Of a stretch of DNA of 64,000 bases, positions 8,816 to 18,046 are shown in pieces. The stretch is from Candidatus Hydrogenedentota bacterium (lineage in GTDB: Bacteria; Hydrogenedentota; Hydrogenedentia; Hydrogenedentales; SLHB01). Location: the NCBI GenBank assembly GCA_013359265.1, contig JABWCD010000005.1, forward strand, positions 199,678-263,677, given 5' to 3'. Every line of letters begins with the position of its first letter. The stretch's first letter is position 1. Position numbers and translations under genes: made by a program. A model generated the notes under the pieces. That model ran no database searches. It had not been told where the DNA came from and saw only the letters and a list, made by a program, of their open reading frames with translations.

Positions 8816-9000
8816 GCATCGATTAACCGCTGGAGGAAATCATTCACTCTCGCTCCGTGCGGCCCTCGCAAGAACTCACCGGAGACGCCCTGCGCGCAAT
8901 GCTCAAACGCACCCGCGGCAACCGATCGGAAGCGGCGGAGTTGTTGGGCATCGGGAGGACGACGTTGTGGCGGCTGATGAAGCGCGAGGGGATTGATTGA
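8816..9000 (+). pseudogene. 3' remnant of a second NtrC-type regulator (direct repeat A, copy 2 at 8852-9000)
   Basis: The last 149 bp match the end of the regulator at 8047-8195. In that frame it encodes RSVRPSQELTGDALRAMLK through the complete Fis helix-turn-helix to the same stop. Weaker homology continues upstream as GID-stop-PLEEII, aligning with GIEDLPEEII in the intact gene but broken by a TAA, and no start or upstream domain exists. Mostly synonymous divergence suggests this was once a working paralogue or allele whose 5' part was lost when the TA pair arrived. Confidence 0.8.
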
Positions 9001-9315
9001 ACTGTTTTGCGGCGGCCTGGCACGAGGAAAAGAAAGCTATCGGTCCCGCGTGAACGACATGCCGTGGCTGGTAGACTCATCATGAACCTGCTCGACCCTC
9101 ACGGTCCCATCCGAGACCGCGCTTACGAATCGCTCCTATTGCTCAGGCGAGCACTGCGACTATGTAGAATGCGGCGCCGGGCGGACGCCGCGCCGCTGCC
9201 GTCCAAATAGTCTCATGCGTCATTCAAATGGATTGCAATAGTAGGGCGGAATGGCGTAGCATCACGCCGGTCTTACTCTCGGGTTTGATGGGTGCGTTGT
9301 ACGCGAGGGCCGCGC
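9001..9315. other. Intergenic region, no gene seen
   Basis: About 315 bp between the regulator remnant and the next gene. A 67-codon open frame at 9007-9210 is arginine-rich with no family resemblance, and I reject it. A GAGGG at 9305-9309 serves the gene starting at 9316. No hairpin terminator is obvious. Confidence 0.4.
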
Positions 9316-12300
9316 ATGAATCGCTTTGCTTGGGGGATAGTGGCGTTGGCGGTCGCCCTGTGCCCTTGTGTGGGCGCGCTCACGGGCAGCGGGGACTCGC
9401 AGGTCGGGTTGCTGGACACGATGGGGCCGACGGTGACGAACCTGCAGGTGAGCCAGCCGAATGCGGACCCGGGCGAGGCGGTCACAATCACGTTCGATGT
9501 CTCCGAACCGCTGCTTGGCAATCCGCTGGTGTACGTGAACGGATACGGGGCGTTGTTCGTGGGCGAATCGGGCGGGACGTACACCTACACATTCACCGTG
9601 CGGCCGGGGGGCGGCGGGCCGACCCCGGCGGACATCCATATCAGCGCGTCGGACGCGCTAGGCAATGTCGGTACGCTCGACGATTCCGCGTTGTTGACGT
9701 TGAACTTTCCGGCAGTGCCGGTGCGGGTGTGGGCGGTGGTTGTGGCGTTGGTCGTGTTGGGCGCGGTTGTGGCGCGGCGGCTGGGCCGCGCGGCGCACGT
9801 GACGTTGATCCTTGCCGTGTTCGCTGCGCCTGCGGCGCATGGGCAGGCGCCGGAAGTGACCAACGTGCACTTCACGCAGCAGCCGCGCTCGGGCGGCGGC
9901 ACGGAAGTCGTCATCACGTACGACCTCACCTCGCTGCTGTGCAACTGCGATATTGCCGTGTCGCTGTCGAAGAACGCGGGCGCGGACGGCTTCTCGTATC
10001 CAGTCACGTCGATAACCGGCGACATCGCGCACGTCGCGCCGGGCGTGGACAGGCGCATCGTGTGGGACATCGCCGCCGATTATCCCAATGAACACATGCC
10101 GCAGGCACAATTGCGCGTGACGGCCATGACAAGGCCGGATGATTTGACGCCGTGGCAGCGCGGCAATAAAGCGCACGTCTTCGCGTATGCGTCGAGTTGT
10201 CGAGGAAATCTGGTGCGAACCGGCCTCGTACTTAAGGAATTTACATTCGGCGGAAACGTGTGGTTTCCCAAGCTATCAAGCGTACCTGGTCGGCTGATGT
10301 TTACACAGGATGAGATTTACGCCGGATGCCGGTTCGACCCCGAGTGGCTCTCGTGCCAAGGGCGGATCGATCCGCCGCCGTTAGTGCCGTATGACGATAA
10401 ACACTACGTCTACTTGGGATACGCGGTCCGAAACGAGATCGACGTTATGGCCTTTGTGAATGCATATTCAGCACAAACTGCATCCGGTGGCGAATTCTCC
10501 GGTGATCTTCCCGGTGTGACAAGTTTTGGCAATGCGGTGTACCGACTAAGGGAGAATCTAGTACCCGCGGAGAATAAACACTTAATACCGATAATGTTTG
10601 AATGGCCTGATAATCATCAAGAGGGATTTGGCGGTAACGTTCTCTACATGGACGGCCACGTTTCATTCATTCGATATCCCGGCGAATTCCCGATGACGGA
10701 AGCAACGATTTCAGCATTGGGCGCTTTGGCGGGATACGAACCTCCCACGGGATGGAACTATCCGCTTCTAACGTGGCCGTATTCACTTGAGCGAGAGACC
10801 TATCATTTTGGCACCCGATGCTCAGCAAATATCACATTCGAATTGCAGCATTTCATCCTGAACTTTGCACGCGACAATCCGCAGGAACGATTACCGAGAC
10901 TCTCAAGTGAACCAGGCAGACTTATGATGCGGGAGGACGAAGTGTATCCTCTCTATATTCCGAAACCGGATGTCCTTATTTGCCCGGGCGCTGCTCCCAT
11001 AACGCCAAAGCCGCGCTTTGACGATCAACACTTCGCGTTTCTCGGATATGCCGTTCGAAATGACGAAGACGTCGCCGCGTTTGTTGACGCGTATTGGGAG
11101 GAGATCGGTTCGGGTGGCGATTTCTCGGACGATCTGCCCGCCGAAGCGAGCTACGGAGACGAATTGCTGCGACTACGTCTGGACATAGGTCGCTTTCTCA
11201 CGACGAACGTCAATGATCCGAGCCAGTGCATTCCGGACAGAGAATTCCCGATCTTAATTGAGTGGCCTGGAAACCATAAAGGCATTTCAGGTGGGCACAT
11301 TGTGTATCTTGACGGACACGTGGAATGGAGGGACTATCCCGGGGAATTTCCCATGACCGCCAATACAATTGCTGCGCTGGCGTCGCTTGCAGGCCATCTA
11401 CCCACAACCGCCTATGCGCAGCTTCAGCCGTGGGAAACGCTGGACTATGATCCGTACGGATGGCTCGACGCGTGCAGCCGGAATTTGGGTACTGTGGATC
11501 TCGCGTGCCTGGGATTTGGCCGAGATCAAAGCAGCAGGCAGTATGCGCGCATATCAAACACGCCTGGAAAACTGATGGTCGCTCAAAGCGAAGTTTTTCC
11601 CGAATACGTAGACAATCCTAATTTTTTCGTTTGCCCTGCTGCTGCGCCAACAACATTGCCACCGGACTTTGACGATAGGCATTACGTATATTTCGGGTAC
11701 GTGATGACGAACGATTCGGACGTACGGGCGTTCGCACAGGCATATCAAGCCGAAGTTACCGGCGGCGGAGATTTTTCGGACGATCTTCCGATTAGCAGCA
11801 GTTATGGAAACAGCTTAGTTCGATTACGTGTGCCTCGGTCTGGCCAGCTATTCCATGAGATTGATCCCAGTCCAGAAGGATTCGTAGGTGACCACGAGAT
11901 ACCCGTTTTAATGGAATGGCCGGGGAACCATCAAGCATTGACTGGCGGTCACGTGCAGTTCTTGGATGGACACCGCGAGTTCGTTCCGTACCCCGGCAAG
12001 TTTCCAATGACGGAGAGCACGGTCACGACTCTTGCATCGATTGCGAATTGGGCACCGACGACGAGTTGGGCGAGTAAAGATTTCACTCGCGAACACGATC
12101 CTCATCTTCAAGCGCTTTGCCAAGACAATCTATTCTCGTTAGGCATCTCGATGAGGACGTTTGGGTGGCCCGAATTCGGATTCCTGCCGCAATTGTCGAA
12201 CGCACCCGGTAGACTCATGTTTACGTCATATCCGATGGTGCCATTCTATCTGGACGATATTATCCGGCTTAGTTGCCCAGCATCTTCTATGGCGTGTGCG

Positions 12301-12699
12301 ACTCCAGTGGTTGACGATCACAGCTACGTGTACTTGGGATATGCCGTCATGACCGATGACGACGTTGAAGCGTTCGCGAATGCGTACCTGGCCAGACTCG
12401 CCGAGGGTGGCGATTTTTCCGCCGATTTACCGGGTAATACGAGTCTTGGCAGTACAATTCACCGCCTGCGCAATGACCTGGCATTTCTTGCAACCGAGAG
12501 AAGCCGCCTCCCATCTCTTGCGGCCTCGCGCATTCCGATGCTTATCGAGTGGCCGGATAACCACGACGACCTTAGCGGTGGGAACGTGCTTTTTATGGAT
12601 TACCATGTCGAATGGATTCCATATCCCGGCGGCTTTCCGATGACGGAGGCGACGATGAACATTCTGACAACTCTGGCGGGACGGCCACCGATCGAGTGA
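9316..12699 (+). CDS. Secreted protein with two Ig-like domains and four tandem pseudopilin-like H-Xn-DG modules
   Basis: 1127 residues from the ATG at 9316 (GAGGG just upstream). It opens with a signal peptide, an Ig-like domain (about 35-130), a hydrophobic segment (VRVWAVVVALVVLGAVVARR), and a second Ig-like domain of the sort seen in front of SUMF1-type enzymes. Then come four copies of a roughly 160-residue unit, near residues 318-475, 526-695, 745-912 and 959-1122. Each copy runs LSxxPGRLM, then CP, DDxHYVYLGYAV, GGDFSxDLP, EWPxNHxxxxGGxVxxxDGH and YPGxFPMTE. This is the C-terminal region of planctomycete-type pseudopilins (compare the gene at 32174-33148) without the prepilin N-terminus. 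In the fourth copy DG is DY. No catalytic role is evident. Confidence 0.85.
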   Translation: MNRFAWGIVALAVALCPCVGALTGSGDSQVGLLDTMGPTVTNLQVSQPNADPGEAVTITFDVSEPLLGNPLVYVNGYGALFVGESGGTYTYTFTVRPGGGGPTPADIHISASDALGNVGTLDDSALLTLNFPAVPVRVWAVVVALVVLGAVVARRLGRAAHVTLILAVFAAPAAHGQAPEVTNVHFTQQPRSGGGTEVVITYDLTSLLCNCDIAVSLSKNAGADGFSYPVTSITGDIAHVAPGVDRRIVWDIAADYPNEHMPQAQLRVTAMTRPDDLTPWQRGNKAHVFAYASSCRGNLVRTGLVLKEFTFGGNVWFPKLSSVPGRLMFTQDEIYAGCRFDPEWLSCQGRIDPPPLVPYDDKHYVYLGYAVRNEIDVMAFVNAYSAQTASGGEFSGDLPGVTSFGNAVYRLRENLVPAENKHLIPIMFEWPDNHQEGFGGNVLYMDGHVSFIRYPGEFPMTEATISALGALAGYEPPTGWNYPLLTWPYSLERETYHFGTRCSANITFELQHFILNFARDNPQERLPRLSSEPGRLMMREDEVYPLYIPKPDVLICPGAAPITPKPRFDDQHFAFLGYAVRNDEDVAAFVDAYWEEIGSGGDFSDDLPAEASYGDELLRLRLDIGRFLTTNVNDPSQCIPDREFPILIEWPGNHKGISGGHIVYLDGHVEWRDYPGEFPMTANTIAALASLAGHLPTTAYAQLQPWETLDYDPYGWLDACSRNLGTVDLACLGFGRDQSSRQYARISNTPGKLMVAQSEVFPEYVDNPNFFVCPAAAPTTLPPDFDDRHYVYFGYVMTNDSDVRAFAQAYQAEVTGGGDFSDDLPISSSYGNSLVRLRVPRSGQLFHEIDPSPEGFVGDHEIPVLMEWPGNHQALTGGHVQFLDGHREFVPYPGKFPMTESTVTTLASIANWAPTTSWASKDFTREHDPHLQALCQDNLFSLGISMRTFGWPEFGFLPQLSNAPGRLMFTSYPMVPFYLDDIIRLSCPASSMACATPVVDDHSYVYLGYAVMTDDDVEAFANAYLARLAEGGDFSADLPGNTSLGSTIHRLRNDLAFLATERSRLPSLAASRIPMLIEWPDNHDDLSGGNVLFMDYHVEWIPYPGGFPMTEATMNILTTLAGRPPIE

Positions 12700-12856
12700 C
12701 GTCCGCGCGACGCGACGTCGCCGTTGCGTCCGAATCTGGATGTGCGCGTCACGGCGAATCAAGTTTGTGTGCAGGCGAACTTGGACCACACCAGCCGCAG
12801 TATCGCGCGGATGCTTCCTGTTACAATGGCTCGGGGGTAGGTGGGGAGGGGGAGCC

Positions 12857-13897
12857 ATGTCCGTTCTCGGAATTCTTGTCGCCTCGTTTGTTGTGACCGC
12901 GGCTCCGGATGCGGCATCGCCGGGAGACCGCGTCAAAGCGTTTTGTGTCGATTTCAATTGGGGGCCGGAGGGGTTTGCGACGCCGGGGATGTTTGCGTCG
13001 GCTTCGCCGGAGCAGCACGTTGCCTGGTACAAGGCGCTTGGCGCGAACACGATTCAGACGTTTTGCGTGAGTTGTCCCGGTTACGCGTGGTACCGCAGCG
13101 AGGTGGCGCCGGTGCAGCCGGGCATGCAGGGCGAATTCCTGGCGGAAATCACGCGGTTGGGGCATGCCGAGGGCATGCGGGTCATGGGCTATTTCTGCAT
13201 CGGGGCGAATGCGTATTGGAGCGAGAAGTATCCCGGCGAAGTACATCCGCTGCCGAACTCGATATCGATTCCGTTCACGACGAAATATCTCGATTACCTT
13301 GCAGCCGTAATCCCCGAGGCGCTGACGAAGACAGGAATCGACGGGTTCATGATCGATTGGGTGTACAACGCGTCGCACTTCTATACGGACAAGCAGTACG
13401 CGTGGCTCGATTGCGAGAAGGCGATGTACTCGGAACTGTTTGGCGAACCGTGGCCGGGCGACGACGCGATGACGCGCGAGCGCATCGACGAGTTCAACCG
13501 CCGCGCATTGGCGCGGTGTTGGGAGCGCATTCGCGACGCGGCCAAGCGCGCCAAGCCGGACTGCATCATATGGCTCACGTGCTACGACTTGCTGCATCCG
13601 CAACTCAAGGACTCGAAGATGTTGCAGGAAGTGGATTGGCTCATGAACGAGCATCCCGATCCGAAGAAGATGTTGGCGGTGCGCGGCGGCGTGGGCGCAA
13701 ACACGAAGCTTATCCAGTGCGTGTGCGGTTGGGGCGACCAACACAACGCGCAAAAGATCGTGGACGATGCCCGCTTCGCGGACTGGGGCATCTACGGGTT
13801 CGCCAAGGCCGATACGACAACCACGTTGCCGCCGGAGGACAACGCCGGAAATGCGCGGAACATCGAGGCGCTCCGCGCGTACTTCAACCGGCCTTAA
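12857..13897 (+). CDS. Secreted TIM-barrel glycoside-hydrolase-like protein
   Basis: 346 residues from the ATG at 12857, which follows a strong GGGGAGGGGGAG ribosome site; the frame is open further upstream but without support. There is an N-terminal signal peptide (LGILVASFVVTAAPDAA). The body resembles alpha-L-fucosidase/GH29-like or putative glycosidase barrels: GANTIQTFCVSCPGY, then GMRVMGYFCIGANAYW, then GIDGFMIDWVYN, with the aspartate typical of a barrel-strand nucleophile, and CIIWLTCYDLLHPQ. Substrate unknown. It ends 12 bp from the convergent PKD gene. Confidence 0.68.
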   Translation: MSVLGILVASFVVTAAPDAASPGDRVKAFCVDFNWGPEGFATPGMFASASPEQHVAWYKALGANTIQTFCVSCPGYAWYRSEVAPVQPGMQGEFLAEITRLGHAEGMRVMGYFCIGANAYWSEKYPGEVHPLPNSISIPFTTKYLDYLAAVIPEALTKTGIDGFMIDWVYNASHFYTDKQYAWLDCEKAMYSELFGEPWPGDDAMTRERIDEFNRRALARCWERIRDAAKRAKPDCIIWLTCYDLLHPQLKDSKMLQEVDWLMNEHPDPKKMLAVRGGVGANTKLIQCVCGWGDQHNAQKIVDDARFADWGIYGFAKADTTTTLPPEDNAGNARNIEALRAYFNRP

Positions 13898-13909
13898 CGG
13901 GCCCTGCGT

Positions 13910-15169
13910 CTATTTTCCCGCGGTGAAGGCCTGCCATGCGGTGTCCAGAAACGCGGCGAACAGTTGCGTCGATCGCGTGTTGGCGGCGTCGTTGGGGTGA
14001 GAGTCGCCGGAGCCGCCGCCATACTCGCCGCGCAGGCGGTTCGCATGAGCGCGGTCCGAGGCCGGCGCGGCAAGTACGTCGAACCAGTCGAACACGGCGA
14101 CGTTGTGCAGGCCGGTTCGCTGTTGGTAACCGGCGAGCCACTCGCCTTTCAGCCATAGGTTGAACGCACGTGCCCGCGCGCCGATTTCCGCATCCGAATC
14201 CTGCCAGCATTCCGGCGGGGCGGTGATGGCGATAAAGAGCGTGTCCGAACGTTTCGCGAAGACATCTTCCAGCGCACGGTAGGCGTTGCCATCGTGTTCA
14301 TAGGTATTGCCGGGCCCGGCGGGATGCCGGAACACTGCCTTGTAGTTTGCGGTCGTTTTCCAGTCGCTGAAGGGGTCGCCGGGTTCGGTTCCATTGTCGT
14401 CAACGTGGCTGTTGGGGAAGCAACTCTTGAACACGACAATGCGGTTGACGCCGGACGCGCAGTCGTGCCTGCGAACGCCGTCGAGGTAGTCATTGAACCA
14501 GAGGACCCAATGATGCATGTCGGTCAGTTCGCCGGCCACGTCGCCGAGCGACGCGGGCCTTCCGGAGTCGTGCGCGACCGCAACGCCGTAGGTGATGTCG
14601 TTGCGTTCGTCGATGTAGTTTTTCGCGGCCAATGTGTGGTGCAGACCGCTGTTCAACCAGTTCTCGCCGCAGGAATGGTGAATGAAGACTAGGTCGTCCG
14701 CGGCCGATGGTGGCGATAGGTTCGGCGTCGTAGCACGCTCAGAGGTTTGCGCCGGTTGCGGTTGATCCTGCGGCGTCTGTTCGGGCTGCGACTCGGTCTG
14801 TGGCGCGACGTTCGCACCGACCGAGATGTAGTTTTTCCTTGCCGTGGTGTACGTCTTGTCACCTATCGTGTGGGCCAGCGAGACTGTAAATGTGCCTTCC
14901 TTTTCGTACGTGTGCGAGGTGTAACCGTCGCTGCTCGTGGCGCCATCTCCGAAATCCCAGGACCACTTCGTAACCTGGTTCATCGTGGATTCGTCGCACT
15001 CGAGATGAAAGTGGACCTCGAGCGGCGGTTTGCCGGAATTTGGCGAGCCGTAAAAGTTGATTTGAGAAGCCGGCGAGCCGCCGGGTCCTTGCGCGTGCGC
15101 TGTTGCGGTAATGAAGAGTCCTGCACCAAACAGGGCAATGATGCAGAGCGCGAACGGAATCGATCGCAT
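13910..15169 (-). CDS. Secreted PKD-domain protein with SGNH-hydrolase-like C-terminal part
   Basis: 419 residues. I place the start at the ATG at 15169, where a clean signal peptide begins (RSIPFALCIIALFGAGLFITATAHA); the frame is open for 23 more codons upstream. Residues about 35-110 form a PKD domain (WSWDFGDGATSSDGYTSHTY, EGTFTVSLAH). A Gln/Pro-rich linker follows (about 120-160). The remaining domain starts with LVFIHHSCGENWLNSGL and includes VVFKSCFPNSHVDD and a late SHPNDAAN, which resembles SGNH/GDSL-like esterases. The linker and PKD domain suggest surface or extracellular carbohydrate binding. Confidence 0.75.
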   Translation of the reverse strand: MRSIPFALCIIALFGAGLFITATAHAQGPGGSPASQINFYGSPNSGKPPLEVHFHLECDESTMNQVTKWSWDFGDGATSSDGYTSHTYEKEGTFTVSLAHTIGDKTYTTARKNYISVGANVAPQTESQPEQTPQDQPQPAQTSERATTPNLSPPSAADDLVFIHHSCGENWLNSGLHHTLAAKNYIDERNDITYGVAVAHDSGRPASLGDVAGELTDMHHWVLWFNDYLDGVRRHDCASGVNRIVVFKSCFPNSHVDDNGTEPGDPFSDWKTTANYKAVFRHPAGPGNTYEHDGNAYRALEDVFAKRSDTLFIAITAPPECWQDSDAEIGARARAFNLWLKGEWLAGYQQRTGLHNVAVFDWFDVLAAPASDRAHANRLRGEYGGGSGDSHPNDAANTRSTQLFAAFLDTAWQAFTAGK

Positions 15170-15425
15170 GACACATTCCCCCGACTGGAGATTGGCCCAG
15201 TCTTTTCGAAGTGAATTCCCCACCGACCAGAATATCACCGAAGGGGCGAATTGTTAATGTTTACTTAAAAGACTTCTTTGGCGCGCATTGGAATCGTGCC
15301 CTTCCGTGGCGGGTCCAGAAGTGCCGCGATGCAGGGGGATTCCGGCGAATTCGGCGCAAGTTAGCATGAGTCTGCGCCATCCTCTACAATACGCGCTTTC
15401 GCGATTTCCCAACGAAGGAGGCGTC

Positions 15426-16238
<813 letters not shown>

Positions 16239-16262
16239 CGCCAGCAGGCGGCGAGAGTATCC

Positions 16263-16290
16263 ATTTTGGATTTTGGATTTTGGATTTTGG
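16263..16290 (+). repeat. (ATTTTGG)4 tandem repeat, left arm of an inverted pair
   Basis: Four exact 7-bp units. The reverse complement, (CCAAAAT)4, lies at 16438-16465, 147 bp further on, so the two can pair as a long stem. The right arm ends 4 bp before the ATG of the next gene. A third copy lies at 49002-49029. Confidence 0.9.
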
Positions 16291-16437
16291 ATTGAACTGC
16301 CGCTCGTTGCGCTGTGCGGGACACCTCAGATGATTAATTCGATTGGATTCGCGCCGGTGATAGCAGCCAGATCGAGACTGGTATGGATCAGACACCACGG
16401 CAGCGTCGATTCGTCCGGTCTGTTGTGGACCGTCAAT

Positions 16438-16465
16438 CCAAAATCCAAAATCCAAAATCCAAAAT
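16438..16465 (-). repeat. (CCAAAAT)4 tandem repeat, right arm of the inverted pair
   Basis: Reverse complement of 16263-16290. It replaces the usual Shine-Dalgarno zone of the amidohydrolase starting at 16470, so pairing of the two arms could affect that gene's translation. Confidence 0.9.
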
Positions 16466-16469
16466 TCCC

Positions 16470-17243
16470 ATGGTGATCGATTGTCACATGCACGTCCGTG
16501 CGGCGAAGGACGGTTCGCTGGACACGGAGTATTGCGACGCCACGATCGAGGCGGGCGACCTCTTGGGAATCGATCTTTTTTGCGTGGTCGACCTGCAACT
16601 TACCGGGCCATTGACCTATGTGGAATTCCATGCCGCGAACGAGCGCGTGAAGCAGGCCATTGCGCGGCACCCGACGCGGTATCGCGGGTACTGTTACGTG
16701 AATCCCTCCGATCCGAAGGCGCTGGACGAAATCCGCGAACGCGTGAAGAACGACGGTTTCATCGGCGTGAAGCTGTACAACCAGCATTTCATCGATGACG
16801 ACGTTGTCGCTCCGGTTCTGAAACTTGCGAGCGAGTGGCAGATTCCGGTGTTGTCGCATGCGGGGCGCCCGAACGATCCGGTGACGCAGAAGTTGCAGCC
16901 CCACATCAGCGACGCGGCGCGATTTGTCCGCGTGGCGCAGCGCTTTCCGGAGTTGATCCTCATCGAGGGGCACATCGGCGGCGGGGGCGACTGGGAGTGG
17001 GCGCTGAAGCATTTGCGCGAATCGGAGACGGTTTATCTCGATACGTCCGGAAGCGTCATTGACGAATGGATGGTTGATAGAGCGGTCGAGGCGGTCGGCG
17101 TGGATCGACTGCTTTTCGCGACGGATATGACGATGGAGGGCGGCGTCGGGAAAATCCTCGATGCAAACCTGACGGACGAAGAACGGGCGCGAGTGCTTGG
17201 CGCGAACTTTGAAGCGATCCTCCGGAAGAGGGCCGTGCCATGA
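16470..17243 (+). CDS. Amidohydrolase-2 family metal-dependent hydrolase
   Basis: 257 residues from the ATG at 16470. Metal-binding signatures of the amidohydrolase superfamily are visible: VIDCHMHV (HxH) at the N-terminus, LSHAGRP, LIEGHIGGGGDWEW, and FATDMTMEGG (the late aspartate). Enzymes of this family hydrolyse or decarboxylate small carboxylated substrates; the substrate here is unknown. The next gene, a paralogue, overlaps its stop by 4 bp (ATGA), so the two probably act together or as a heteromer. Confidence 0.85.
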   Translation: MVIDCHMHVRAAKDGSLDTEYCDATIEAGDLLGIDLFCVVDLQLTGPLTYVEFHAANERVKQAIARHPTRYRGYCYVNPSDPKALDEIRERVKNDGFIGVKLYNQHFIDDDVVAPVLKLASEWQIPVLSHAGRPNDPVTQKLQPHISDAARFVRVAQRFPELILIEGHIGGGGDWEWALKHLRESETVYLDTSGSVIDEWMVDRAVEAVGVDRLLFATDMTMEGGVGKILDANLTDEERARVLGANFEAILRKRAVP

Positions 17244-18043
17244 AGAGGTATGAGTCACTCTTTGGTCCCGGCATCGTCGATGCGCACACGTTTATCGGGA
17301 ACTGGCCGTTTCGCCGGTTGCGGCGGAACGATACCGCCGGCGTGCTTGGGATGATGGAACAATTCGGGATATCGAAGGCGTGCGTCGCTTCCGCGGATGC
17401 GATCCTGTACCGTGATTCGCACGACGGCAACAAGAAGCTGTACGACGATACGCGCGAACATGCGGACCGTTTTGCGTTGTACGCGACGCTGAATCCTGCG
17501 TACGCGGGATGGCAACGCGATTTGAAAGAATGCGTTGACCTCGGGTTCAAGGCGCTGCGCCTGTACCCGATCTACCACGGCTATTCGATTGAAAGTCCCG
17601 AAACGTTGGCGATTCTCGACGCCGCGACGGAGGCGGGTTTGCCTGTTTCGTTTCAATGCCGGATCGAAGACGCGCGGCAACGGCATTGGATGGATGTCGT
17701 GGACAACCTCGATCCCGTGCGTGTGCTGACGTTGGCGGAACAGCGGCCAAACACCACATTCATTCTTCTGGAATCGATCCTCGGTTGGCCGCGTGACAGC
17801 GACAACTGGAAACGCATGCACGCGCTGCCGTTCTACGTCGAGATCTCGCGCATGACCAGCGTGCTCGGAAAAGACATCGAGATCATGGTCGGCGCGCTTG
17901 GGCCGGAGCGCGTCCTGCTGGGTACCGGTTTCCCATTCAAGACGGCGTCGCCGGCCTTCCTCAAGTTGCAGTGCCTCGATGCGGATGAAGACGCGAAGCA
18001 GGCGATTGCGGGCGGGAATGCCCAGCGGCTGTTTCACGCATAA
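17240..18043 (+). CDS. Amidohydrolase-2 paralogue lacking the metal ligands
   Basis: 267 residues, overlapping the preceding gene by 4 bp. The fold follows the amidohydrolase-2 pattern (IVDAHTFIGNWPFRR, LNPAYAGWQRDLKE, GFKALRLYPIYHGY, GPERVLLGTGFPF). However, the HxH motif is DAHTF, the usual H-x-G after the sixth strand is LLESILG, and the final catalytic Asp is replaced in GTGFPF. It therefore looks like a non-metal or structural partner of the active paralogue upstream. This is inference from missing residues. Confidence 0.8.
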   Translation: MKRYESLFGPGIVDAHTFIGNWPFRRLRRNDTAGVLGMMEQFGISKACVASADAILYRDSHDGNKKLYDDTREHADRFALYATLNPAYAGWQRDLKECVDLGFKALRLYPIYHGYSIESPETLAILDAATEAGLPVSFQCRIEDARQRHWMDVVDNLDPVRVLTLAEQRPNTTFILLESILGWPRDSDNWKRMHALPFYVEISRMTSVLGKDIEIMVGALGPERVLLGTGFPFKTASPAFLKLQCLDADEDAKQAIAGGNAQRLFHA

Positions 18044-18046
18044 TCG

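Noticed and set aside
9007-9210. 67-codon open frame after the regulator remnant
   Set aside because: No ribosome site, arginine-rich, no relatives recognised.
16263-16465. Reading the ATTTTGG arrays as a CRISPR-like array
   Set aside because: Units are 7 bp, contiguous and without spacers, and no cas genes are present.
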